A DNA stretch of 23,883 nt from an uncultured Alphaproteobacteria bacterium (GTDB lineage Bacteria; Pseudomonadota; Alphaproteobacteria; Rickettsiales; UBA1997): NCBI GenBank assembly GCA_949298005.1, contig CASFUN010000062.1, positions 1 to 23,883 of the forward strand, written 5' to 3'. Positions 7,930 through 14,386 of the stretch are shown here, one piece after another. The position numbers and the translations under genes are program-made. Under the pieces are notes generated by a model that saw nothing but the letters and a program-made list of their open reading frames with translations, had not been told where the DNA came from and did not search any database. The first letter of the stretch is position 1, and each line of letters opens with the position of its first letter.

Positions 7930-8202
7930 ATGAGATCATTATTTTTCCAAGCGCTTCAAAGTAAAAGAGCTGTTAACAAATTACCAAAAATACAAGAAGA
8001 GTTCGTTATAGAAAAACGAATAAATAAAAAAAGTGGTAATATAGAGTATGTGAAAACTAGGAATCCAAACTATAAAGATGGCGATGTAAAAAAAGATGAG
8101 GAGAAGGATAAAGAAGTTGTAATTTTTACAATTACAAGAGAAGAGTATATTGACCAGCTTATCGAAGAAATAGAAGATGTTAAAGAATCTCTAAATTTTT
8201 GA
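7930..8202 (+). CDS. Unrecognised small charged protein, 90 aa
   Basis: I do not recognise this protein. It begins with a basic amphipathic segment (MRSLFFQALQSKRAVNKLPK), passes through a Lys/Asp/Glu-rich linker near residues 48-62 and ends in an acidic helix (EEYIDQLIEEIEDVKESLNF). There is no signal peptide or membrane span. It is first in the unit read from the promoter at 7872-7900 and lies 40 bases before the frameshifted effector-like gene, so it might be a chaperone or antidote for that product; this is inference from position, size and charge only. There is no Shine-Dalgarno sequence at the ATG. Confidence 0.6.
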   Translation: MRSLFFQALQSKRAVNKLPKIQEEFVIEKRINKKSGNIEYVKTRNPNYKDGDVKKDEEKDKEVVIFTITREEYIDQLIEEIEDVKESLNF

Positions 8203-8415
8203 TTATATTATTATAATATAGTTTTAGAAAAAAAGGAGAAAAATGAGCGCACTAACAGAAGATAAAATACTAGAAATAGTAACTAGTATTTTTGACATAA
8301 AAAAAGAACAAATTATCAAATCAGAAAATAATGAGTTTTTTTTAAAATACGAAGATCAAGATATAAAATTCCAATAAGAAGCATAATTTCAAAAGAAGAT
8401 GGTTCTAAGATAGAA

Positions 8416-9072
8416 ATGTTTTACTATACAGAAAATTTAAATAAACCAACATTTATATCTTGTTACAATCTTAAGAATACTAATAACTTACTTTTTAAGT
8501 ATACTAGAGATAAAATAGATTCGAGTTTAAAGTTGTCAATCAAAACAACTGATTTAGAATCAGAAACTGGACTTATAACTATATCCAAAAAAGAAGATCA
8601 AGAAGATTTTTCATATACACATATAAATTACAAGGTGATTACTATAAATATTGATGGAACTAAGTATAAAGTTATACCAAATAATCTTGAAAATGATAAT
8701 TTTAAAATTATAAAAGATGATGGAAGTTATGTATCCAAAAGTGATCTATTAAAAATCAAAGAAATCATAGAACTAAATTTTCTTAAAGATATAGAAAAGG
8801 AAAAATATAAAAATGAAGATGCTATTTTCATATACTCTACTATTCTAGAACAGATAAATGTACTTGACAATTTTCATATACCAACTATTTTTGACCCAAG
8901 TTTTACTGAAAAACCATCTGTTACTGGAATAAAAACCAATAAAGTATCAATACTATCAAAAAATAAAGAGAAAGAAATTATTAAACAGTTACTGCTTTTG
9001 GATGGAGGAAATGCTTTAAAAACTGATTTTTTTGATATTTTTTCTGATCTTAAAAATTGTATTTTCAATTAA
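8416..9072 (+). CDS. Middle fragment of the frameshifted gene, 218 aa
   Basis: This is the longest ATG-started stretch of the middle frame; the frame is open from 8335, so ATG 8416 is probably an internal methionine. I recognise no domain. The sequence alternates short beta-like stretches (YKVITINIDGTKYKVIP) with a helical segment (SDLLKIKEIIELNFLKDIEKEK), is highly Lys/Asp/Ile-rich, and has no signal peptide or membrane span. It would form the N-terminal or linker part ahead of the peptidase-like domain. If translated alone it would need internal initiation, and no Shine-Dalgarno site precedes it. Confidence 0.5.
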   Translation: MFYYTENLNKPTFISCYNLKNTNNLLFKYTRDKIDSSLKLSIKTTDLESETGLITISKKEDQEDFSYTHINYKVITINIDGTKYKVIPNNLENDNFKIIKDDGSYVSKSDLLKIKEIIELNFLKDIEKEKYKNEDAIFIYSTILEQINVLDNFHIPTIFDPSFTEKPSVTGIKTNKVSILSKNKEKEIIKQLLLLDGGNALKTDFFDIFSDLKNCIFN

Positions 9073-9833
9073 AATTAAATATTACTATTCCAGATTATAT
9101 TAAGAATGAAATGCTGTTTAATACAGAAGATAATCCAGGATACAGTTTTGACGGACATAATAAAGATTCAATAAAACATGCAGCTAATATAGTTGTTGAT
9201 AAAAATGGAAAAAAATACATTATTGATAGTTCACTAGTTGATTATCTTTTCTTGTTTGGACCAGACAATAATTCAGACAAAAAATATAACGTCGATCTAT
9301 TCGAAACGCAAAAAATCGTTCTTGGTTGTGATTTAACTAAAATTTATTCAGTTCAAGAAGGCGGTTGTTGTAAACTTTGGTCTATATTTCTAAATGTTGA
9401 GACTAACAAAGTTGTTATGGATAATCCTGATAAAGACCCAATAGAAGTTATAAACAATAATTTTGATGAAATATTTTTAAATGCTTCTATACAAATGTCT
9501 AAATTGATTGACAAAAAGAAAGCTGTTTTATTTGAAAAACCAGTTGGTTCTGATGGAGGTTTATATAAACCGTGTCAATTTAATGATAAAACTATTTATG
9601 TTTTAAATACAGATGATCCAAATTTAAAAAGCAAATGTGTAAGAACAGATGTATTAGTTAATATGATACATAAGCATGAAATTGAAAGACTTCTAAAAGA
9701 AGAAATAATAAGAGATGGTGAAGTTGTTGAACATGATAAATTTCAACAATTACATAGCCTATTAGATACAATGGAAAAAGATGGCGTAGATAGTTATGTA
9801 AAATCAGTAAAAGATAGAGAGTATTACAATTAA
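9057..9833 (+). CDS. Fragment with CE-clan (Ulp1/YopJ-like) cysteine peptidase arrangement, 258 aa
   Basis: The frame is open from 9054; the nominal TTG start at 9057 is only the first possible one and the segment most likely continues part 2. Numbered from 9057, His41 (KHAANIVV), Asp57 (KYIIDSS), Gln100 (YSVQEGG) and Cys104/Cys105 (GGCCKLW) reproduce the order and spacing of CE-clan proteases. In yeast Ulp1 the His-Asp gap is 17 and the Asp-Gln gap 43; here they are 16 and 43. The Gln-Cys gap is shorter (4-5 against 6), and the usual CysGly is CysCys or CysLys, so the call is tentative. Bacterial members are mostly secreted effectors that cut ubiquitin or SUMO bonds or acetylate host proteins. 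The C-terminal 90 residues are helical and charged. No export signal is visible. Confidence 0.45.
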   Translation: MYFQLKLNITIPDYIKNEMLFNTEDNPGYSFDGHNKDSIKHAANIVVDKNGKKYIIDSSLVDYLFLFGPDNNSDKKYNVDLFETQKIVLGCDLTKIYSVQEGGCCKLWSIFLNVETNKVVMDNPDKDPIEVINNNFDEIFLNASIQMSKLIDKKKAVLFEKPVGSDGGLYKPCQFNDKTIYVLNTDDPNLKSKCVRTDVLVNMIHKHEIERLLKEEIIRDGEVVEHDKFQQLHSLLDTMEKDGVDSYVKSVKDREYYN

Positions 9834-9860
9834 ATTCTTTAGATATGGATTCTTTAGATA
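9834..9860 (+). repeat. Imperfect 15-base tandem duplication at a gene boundary
   Basis: ATTCTTTAGATA occurs at 9834-9845 and again at 9849-9860, a 15-base period. The first copy lies just after the stop of the frameshifted gene and runs into the ATG of the next gene; the second encodes DSLDT. It looks like a small replication-slippage duplication. Confidence 0.6.
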
Positions 9861-10171
9861 CTCTAGAAAATGAAAGAAAATTTCATAAAGATAGAATTGA
9901 AAAATTAAAAAAAGATAAATTAGAATTAAAAAATGAATTTGAAAAACTAATGGAATTGCGACCAAAGTTTGTTTCATCAGGAAAGAAACCTGACGAAAGA
10001 GACATATCTAGAAATAAAGAAGCATTGGACTCATTAAATGACAGCAGAAGAAAAATTGAGAGCAATAAACAAAAAATTGTATCAACTAAAGAAGTTAATA
10101 ACTATTGGCAACAAAAAATATTAAAACAACAAGAAATAGAAAGAAGCAATACTGCTAGCTTGCAAAAATAA
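9845..10171 (+). CDS. Unrecognised small coiled-coil protein, 108 aa
   Basis: The protein is almost entirely charged helix. Its first 45 residues (for example LENERKFHKDRIEKLKKDKL) resemble the start of the 366-aa protein at 328 (LQERVKIHKDRLERHKKTLL), including an exact HKDR, so the two may share an N-terminal module or be distant paralogues. A proline/glycine break (RPKFVSSGKKPDERD, about 39-53) separates two helices. There is no signal peptide, membrane segment or Shine-Dalgarno sequence. It starts 11 bases after the frameshifted gene and ends 8 bases before the convergent fhs stop, so it is the last gene of the accessory unit. No function can be assigned. Confidence 0.6.
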   Translation: MDSLDTLENERKFHKDRIEKLKKDKLELKNEFEKLMELRPKFVSSGKKPDERDISRNKEALDSLNDSRRKIESNKQKIVSTKEVNNYWQQKILKQQEIERSNTASLQK

Positions 10172-10179
10172 TAAAAATA

Positions 10180-11847
10180 TTAAAATAACCCAACCATATT
10201 ACCATCATCATCAATATCTATACTATTAGCCGCAGGGATTTTTGGCAGACCAGGCATAATCATTATATCTCCTGCCAAGCAAACTATAAACCCGGCACCA
10301 GCGGACAAGCTGACATCACTAATATTAAAAACAAAATCTTCCGGAGCACCTAATAGTTCCGGATTATCACTAAAAGAATACTGAGTTTTTGCAATACAGA
10401 TTTCTAAATTATTATAACTATTTTCTGTGTATTGCTTTATTTTTTTAAGTGCTTTTTGTGAGAATTTAACTTCTTTAGCTCTATAAATTTCTTTAGCTAC
10501 TATTTCTATTTTATCTTTTATTGGTAAATCAGTATTATATAAAAATTTAAAATTATTATCTTTATTTTCAGATATAGTTTTAATAACAGAATTAGCTAAC
10601 TCTATAGCACCTTCTCCACCTTTTTCCCAAGCTTCACAAATAACAGCATTTGATCCATTTTCTTCACAGAGTCTCTTTAACACAACGATTTCATTTTCCG
10701 TATCAAATATAAATTTATTTATAGCTACAACTACAGGTAAATTATATTTTTTAAGATTTTCAATATGTCTTTTCAAATTACAAAAGCCATTTTTTAAAGC
10801 ATCAACATTCTCAATTTCAAGATTTTTTTTATCTATTCCGCCATTATATTTTAAAGATCTACATGTTGTTACAAGAACAACACAATCTGGCCTTAAGTCA
10901 GCTTTTCTGCATTTTATGTCAAAAAATTTTTCTGCGCCTAAATCTGCTCCAAAGCCAGCTTCTGTTATAACATAATCTGCTAATCTCAAAGCTGTCTTTG
11001 TAGCTATAACACTATTACAACCATGTGCTATATTTGCAAACGGACCCCCATGTATTAATACAGGCACACCTTCAAGAGTCTGAGCAATATTTGGCTTAAT
11101 AGCATCTTTTAACAAAACAGCTATACTACCAACACACCCTAAATCTTTGAGAGTTATAACATTGTTATTATTATCATATGCTATAACAATTTTTGATAAC
11201 CTATCTTTTAGGTCTTTAATATCTTTAGAAAGACATAAAATTGCCATAATTTCTGAAGCCACAGTTATCATAAAACCGTCTTCACGAGTAATACCATTTC
11301 CATCTCCAAGACCAATAACTATATTTCTTAGGTTTCTATCATTTATATCCAATACTCTTTTCCAAACTACATTTTTTATATTTAATTTGTTACCAAAGTT
11401 GATATGATTATCGATTAGAGCAGAAATAAGATTATGAGCAGTAGTTATAGCATGTATATCTCCTGTAAAATGTAAATTTATATCTTCCATAGGAGCAACT
11501 TGTGAATAACCACCTCCTGTGGCGCCACCTTTCATGCCAAAACAAGGACCTAAAGACGGCTCCCTTAAGGCTAAGACAACTTTTTTATTAATCTTTTTCA
11601 ATCCTTGTCCAAGACCAATTGTTGTTGTGGTTTTACCTTCACCAGCTGGCGTTGGATTCGTTGCTGTAACTAATATAAGTTTACCATTGCCATCTTTTTT
11701 ATTTATTTTATCTAAAGCTTCTTTTGTTATTTTTGCTTTATATCTTCCGTATAGCTCTAAATCATCTTCCTTTAAACCAACGTCTTGGGCTATTTCTGTA
11801 ATTTTTTTTAATTTTGTATTTCTTGTTATTTCTATATCTGTTATCAT
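10180..11847 (-). CDS. fhs: Formate--tetrahydrofolate ligase
   Basis: It joins formate to tetrahydrofolate with ATP, giving 10-formyl-THF for purines and initiator fMet. At 555 residues it has full length. Visible blocks are the P-loop TPAGEGKTT (66-74), LREPSLGPCFGMKGGATGGG, INLHFTGDIHAITTAHNL, HGGPFANIAHGCNS, the TEAGFGADLGAEKF segment, and the C-terminal LSAGAGFIVCLAGDIMIMPGLP. All appear intact. Its ATG lies 17 bases after the encoded CCA of tRNA-Arg on the same strand, with no Shine-Dalgarno site, so it is probably transcribed with the tRNA and freed by tRNA processing. Many reduced alphaproteobacteria rely on FolD for this pool, so keeping Fhs suggests use of host or internally made formate (inference). 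Confidence 0.97.
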   Translation of the reverse strand: MITDIEITRNTKLKKITEIAQDVGLKEDDLELYGRYKAKITKEALDKINKKDGNGKLILVTATNPTPAGEGKTTTTIGLGQGLKKINKKVVLALREPSLGPCFGMKGGATGGGYSQVAPMEDINLHFTGDIHAITTAHNLISALIDNHINFGNKLNIKNVVWKRVLDINDRNLRNIVIGLGDGNGITREDGFMITVASEIMAILCLSKDIKDLKDRLSKIVIAYDNNNNVITLKDLGCVGSIAVLLKDAIKPNIAQTLEGVPVLIHGGPFANIAHGCNSVIATKTALRLADYVITEAGFGADLGAEKFFDIKCRKADLRPDCVVLVTTCRSLKYNGGIDKKNLEIENVDALKNGFCNLKRHIENLKKYNLPVVVAINKFIFDTENEIVVLKRLCEENGSNAVICEAWEKGGEGAIELANSVIKTISENKDNNFKFLYNTDLPIKDKIEIVAKEIYRAKEVKFSQKALKKIKQYTENSYNNLEICIAKTQYSFSDNPELLGAPEDFVFNISDVSLSAGAGFIVCLAGDIMIMPGLPKIPAANSIDIDDDGNMVGLF

Positions 11848-11864
11848 TGTATGCTATGAGTTGT

Positions 11865-11941
11865 TGGTGTCTACGGGCGGATTTGAACCGCCGACCTACA
11901 ACTTAGGAGGTTGTCGCTCTATCCAGCTGAGCTACGTAGAC
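11865..11941 (-). tRNA. tRNA-Arg (anticodon CCU)
   Basis: On the minus strand the acceptor arms GTCTACG and CGTAGAC pair perfectly. The D arm carries GCTCAGCTGGATAGAGC, the anticodon stem ACAAC/GTTGT holds loop CTCCTAA (anticodon CCT, reading AGG), and the T arm is GGCGG-TTCAAAT-CCGCC. The discriminator A and the 3' CCA are encoded (11868-11865). fhs begins 17 bases downstream. Confidence 0.97.
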
Positions 11942-11951
11942 AATATGCTAA

Positions 11952-11979
11952 AATATAGAAGTTTAGAGTTTAAAAACAA
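11952..11979 (-). promoter_or_regulatory. Possible promoter of tRNA-Arg and fhs
   Basis: On the minus strand TTGTTT and TATATT are separated by 16 bases, with the predicted start only a few bases before the tRNA 5' end. The position is right for a tRNA promoter, but the surrounding DNA is very AT-rich. Confidence 0.35.
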
Positions 11980-12055
11980 TAATTACCTGTTTAAAACTTC
12001 AAAATTATAAAGTAACCATATATTATATAATTAATTTTATTAAATAATAAACCTA

Positions 12056-12877
12056 ATGAGAATATCAACTTGGAACGTAAACTCTATAAGAGCAAGAATA
12101 CCAAATTTGCTGAACTGGATAAAAAAAACTAATCCAGATATTATTTTATTACAAGAATTAAAATGTACCGATGATCAATTTCCATTATTAGAACTATCAA
12201 ATTTAAATTATAATATAATCTTTAAGGGACAAAAATCCTATAATGGTGTTGCAATATTATCAAAATATAAGCTGTACGACGTGATGTATAACTTACCAAC
12301 TTATGATATTATTGATCATGATAATGAATCTAGATATATAGAAGCTAGATTTGATATAAATGGGAAAACAGTTAGGATTGCCTCAATTTATGTACCAAAT
12401 GGAAGCCCCGCATCGGATTTTACAGGAGATGATGTAACAGAAACAGAAAGATTTTACAATAAGATGAGATTTTACGATAGATTAGAAAAACTTTTTAAAG
12501 AAAGTATAAAAAATGATGATATAGCTTTCTTCGGCGGTGATTTCAATGTATGTCCAATTCTAGAAAAAGACGTTTATAGTATAAAAAAAGATGGCGTCAT
12601 AACTTGCAATAAAAAAGAGAGAGATAAATTTAAAAAATTTCTCGATATTGGAATGCATGATACTTTTAGAGAATTGAATGAAGATATCGTAGAATTTAGT
12701 TGGTGGGGATATAGGCCTTTTAGCATGTTTGAAAAGAATCAAGGTTTTAGACTTGATACCATATTAACCACAACAAATAGTTTCAAACTCGTTAAAGATT
12801 GTTTTATAGAAAAAGAAATACGTGGTACTGAAAGACCATCAGACCACGCACCAATGAGTTGTATTATTTCTTTATAA
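12056..12877 (+). CDS. xthA: Exodeoxyribonuclease III (AP endonuclease)
   Basis: This Mg-dependent enzyme of the EEP family cuts DNA at abasic sites and has 3' exonuclease activity in base-excision repair. At 273 residues it is typical. Visible active-site blocks are WNVNSIRAR with Asn7, LLQELK with Glu34, YNGVAILSK, RIASIYVPNG, GGDFNVCP, the FSWWGYR substrate segment, FRLDTIL, and the terminal SDHAPMSC with the Asp-His pair. It stands alone between the divergent tRNA-Arg and a convergent small exported-protein gene. The ATG lacks a Shine-Dalgarno sequence, as for most genes here. xthA could be confused with the sister exoA type, but the function would be the same. Confidence 0.95.
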   Translation: MRISTWNVNSIRARIPNLLNWIKKTNPDIILLQELKCTDDQFPLLELSNLNYNIIFKGQKSYNGVAILSKYKLYDVMYNLPTYDIIDHDNESRYIEARFDINGKTVRIASIYVPNGSPASDFTGDDVTETERFYNKMRFYDRLEKLFKESIKNDDIAFFGGDFNVCPILEKDVYSIKKDGVITCNKKERDKFKKFLDIGMHDTFRELNEDIVEFSWWGYRPFSMFEKNQGFRLDTILTTTNSFKLVKDCFIEKEIRGTERPSDHAPMSCIISL

Positions 12878-12902
12878 GAAAGTTATTAATACAATATAAA
12901 AA

Positions 12903-13208
12903 TTAATCTACTTTTTTACAAAGATCACCAAATAATTTGCAAATCTTTCCTAAAATACTAAGATGTTTACCAGCTGTTTCCACAGAGTTATCCGTTTCCT
13001 TTCCGTCATCTCCTGCTTCTTCAACAATACCACCTACATCTTCAATAAAATCCCCAATATTGCCCAGTGTGTCACCAATCCCCCTATTTTCAACTAACTG
13101 TACTTTATCATCGTCGTTAATAAGTGAATTTTTAGAAACATTTGAACTCCCATATACAGTAACAGGTATATAAATAAAGCTTACTAATAGAATTACATTT
13201 TTTTTCAT
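12903..13208 (-). CDS. Small exported protein, 101 aa, unrecognised
   Basis: I choose the second ATG (13208) because GGAGG lies 6 bases upstream of it, the best Shine-Dalgarno sequence in the window; the first ATG (13220) overlaps that site. The N-terminus is a standard signal peptide, MKKNVILLVSFIYIPVTVYG, with likely cleavage near residue 20. The mature part is acidic and repeats Gly/Asp/Ile units (GIGDTLGNIGDFIEDVGGIV, EEAGDDG), then ends in a helical tail with two cysteines (KICKLFGDLCKK) that might form a disulfide or amphipathic helix. I recognise no family. A minus-strand promoter sits at 13253-13281. Strong signals on such a short gene suggest high expression of a periplasmic or secreted product. 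Confidence 0.6.
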   Translation of the reverse strand: MKKNVILLVSFIYIPVTVYGSSNVSKNSLINDDDKVQLVENRGIGDTLGNIGDFIEDVGGIVEEAGDDGKETDNSVETAGKHLSILGKICKLFGDLCKKVD

Positions 13209-13252
13209 TTGAACCTCCATTTTTTAAGAAAAACAAAATGTTTTATGAAAAA

Positions 13253-13281
13253 GTAATAAATTAATATAATTTAAAAGTCAA
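13253..13281 (-). promoter_or_regulatory. Likely promoter of the small exported-protein gene
   Basis: Minus strand: TTGACT (13281-13276), 17 bases, then TATTAC (13258-13253). The -35 is one base from consensus and the spacing is ideal; the -10 is weaker. The predicted start near 13246 gives a leader of about 40 bases that includes the GGAGG ribosome-binding site. Confidence 0.45.
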
Positions 13282-13409
13282 TAATTATCCAGGGTAAATA
13301 ATATTTTATAGAATAATAATTCTATTAAATTCAATTATTAATAGATTAAAGTTATACTATGAATAAATTTTTGTTGGCTAAATATAATATTGATTTATTA
13401 TAAAAATAA

Positions 13410-13431
13410 CTTAAACTCAAGTAAGTTTAAG
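13410..13431. repeat. Perfect inverted repeat ahead of the ferredoxin gene
   Basis: CTTAAACT (13410-13417) and AGTTTAAG (13424-13431) are perfect 8-base arms around a 6-base centre, ending 20 bases before the ferredoxin ATG. No T-run follows, so it is not a terminator. It could be an operator or a leader hairpin controlling the ferredoxin-lolD pair. Confidence 0.5.
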
Positions 13432-13451
13432 ATTTATTATGGTTCATATTT

Positions 13452-13691
13452 ATGCCAAGAGTTATAGAAAAAAGAAATGATATAAAAATACAAGAAGCTG
13501 CAGAGTCATGTCCTGTCAACTGTTTTAGAAAAAATAACAGTGAGTATGTTATTGATCCAGATTTATGTATAGATTGTGGAGTATGTCAGACAATAGTCGA
13601 TGATGGTGTAATTCTAGATGATATGGATGCAACACAAGAATCAATAGATTTTAATGCAGAAAAATCAAAAGAATGGGAACCAGCCATATAG
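13452..13691 (+). CDS. Ferredoxin, FdxA-like but keeping only [4Fe-4S] ligands
   Basis: A 79-residue electron carrier aligning without gaps to seven-iron (FdxA/FdI-type) ferredoxins over residues 1-50. In Azotobacter FdI, Cys20, 39, 42 and 45 bind the [4Fe-4S] cluster and Cys8, 16 and 49 bind the [3Fe-4S] cluster. Here SCPVNCF supplies Cys20 and Cys24, and DPDLCIDCGVC supplies Cys39, 42 and 45, while positions 8, 16 and 49 are Arg, Ala and Val. One cluster is therefore complete and the other impossible. The C-terminal SIDFNAEKSKEWEPAI matches the usual LNxEYAxxWPxI. The gene overlaps lolD by 19 bases, so the two are co-expressed; no functional link between them is obvious. It is not FdxB-type [2Fe-2S] ferredoxin. 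Confidence 0.85.
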   Translation: MPRVIEKRNDIKIQEAAESCPVNCFRKNNSEYVIDPDLCIDCGVCQTIVDDGVILDDMDATQESIDFNAEKSKEWEPAI

Positions 13692-14362
13692 TTCTCGAAG
13701 CTAAAAATATAACAAAAATATATAAAAACGACAAAGAACAAGGTATGGTTGTGTTTGAAGATTCGTCGTTTAGAATCTTCAAAGGTGAAACAATTTCTAT
13801 AGTCGGGTCGTCTGGTTGTGGAAAAACTACACTCTTGCAAGTTTGTGGTTTATTAGACAGCATTTATAGTGGACAAATAATAATGAACTCATTAATAGTT
13901 TCAAATATTTCTCTAGAAGAAAAAACTAAAATCAGAAAAAAAAATATAGGTTTTGTGTATCAAATGCATCATTTATTTCCTGAATTCAGTGCTTTAGAGA
14001 ATGTAATGCTACCATTATTAGTAAATAATGAAGATAAAAAATCTGCGAGGACGAACGCTATAGACCTGTTAGAAAAATTAGGGCTTTATAATAAAATAAA
14101 TAATATGCCATATGAGTTATCTGGCGGAGAAAAACAAAGAGTAGCAATAGCAAGAGCAATTATACATAGACCTCAATTAATATTGGCAGATGAGCCAACT
14201 GGTAATTTAGATAGTGAAAATTCTGAAAAAACATTAAATCTTTTGTTAAGCTTAGCTAACGAATTTAACCTAAGCTTACTGATGGTAACACATAACATCG
14301 ATATAGCAAAAAGAACAAATAGAGTATTAACTATAAGGAATAAAAAAATAGAAAATTATTAG
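13673..14362 (+). CDS. lolD: Lipoprotein-releasing ABC transporter ATPase LolD
   Basis: LolD powers the LolCE complex that extracts lipoproteins from the inner membrane and hands them to LolA. At 229 residues it has family length. Visible motifs are Walker A GSSGCGKTT (45-53), Q-loop Gln97 in VYQMHHLFPEFSALENVMLPL, which is characteristic of LolD, signature LSGGEKQ (149-155), Walker B LILADEPTGNLD and His207 in THN. It starts inside the ferredoxin gene with a 19-base overlap. No LolC/E permease gene is in the window. A MacB- or FtsE-type ATPase is the alternative, but the FPEFSALENV segment and an adjacent exported-lipoprotein economy favour LolD. Confidence 0.9.
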   Translation: MGTSHIVLEAKNITKIYKNDKEQGMVVFEDSSFRIFKGETISIVGSSGCGKTTLLQVCGLLDSIYSGQIIMNSLIVSNISLEEKTKIRKKNIGFVYQMHHLFPEFSALENVMLPLLVNNEDKKSARTNAIDLLEKLGLYNKINNMPYELSGGEKQRVAIARAIIHRPQLILADEPTGNLDSENSEKTLNLLLSLANEFNLSLLMVTHNIDIAKRTNRVLTIRNKKIENY

Positions 14363-14386
14363 GCACTGATTATTGCTTAATATTTC

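Larger units (their letters stand above)
8243..9833 (+). pseudogene. Effector-like gene broken by two frameshifts; last part CE-clan peptidase-like
   Basis: Three consecutive reading frames read as one gene of about 530 codons. Part 1 starts at ATG 8243 behind AGGAG (8234-8238) and stops at 8377 after 44 residues. Part 2 is open from 8335 and stops at 9072. Part 3 is open from 9054 and stops at 9833. The length 1591 plus two missing bases is a multiple of three, so one base lost at each junction explains the layout. Junction 1 lies between 8335 and 8377, within reach of a T8 run (8336-8343) and an A4 run (8365-8368); restoring an A in the latter gives a smooth EDQDIKIPIRSIISKEDG. Junction 2 lies at an A5 run (9052-9056). 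No canonical -1 slippery heptamer is seen, so decay is likelier than programmed shifting. Earlier parts show no family I recognise. Confidence 0.65.

Noticed and set aside
8335..8377. Programmed -1 frameshift site
   Set aside because: No X XXY YYZ slippery heptamer in the zero frame and no obvious downstream stem or pseudoknot; a second unrelated break follows at 9054-9072.
7930..10171. A Cid/Cif-type antidote-deubiquitinase operon
   Set aside because: The peptidase-like domain and a preceding small gene invite the comparison, but sizes, domain order and sequence do not match the known CidA/CidB proteins.
11519..12010. 163-aa plus-strand ORF with ATG start
   Set aside because: It is antisense to fhs and runs straight through tRNA-Arg; the translated tRNA complement (STGGFEPPT) is a known false-ORF signature.
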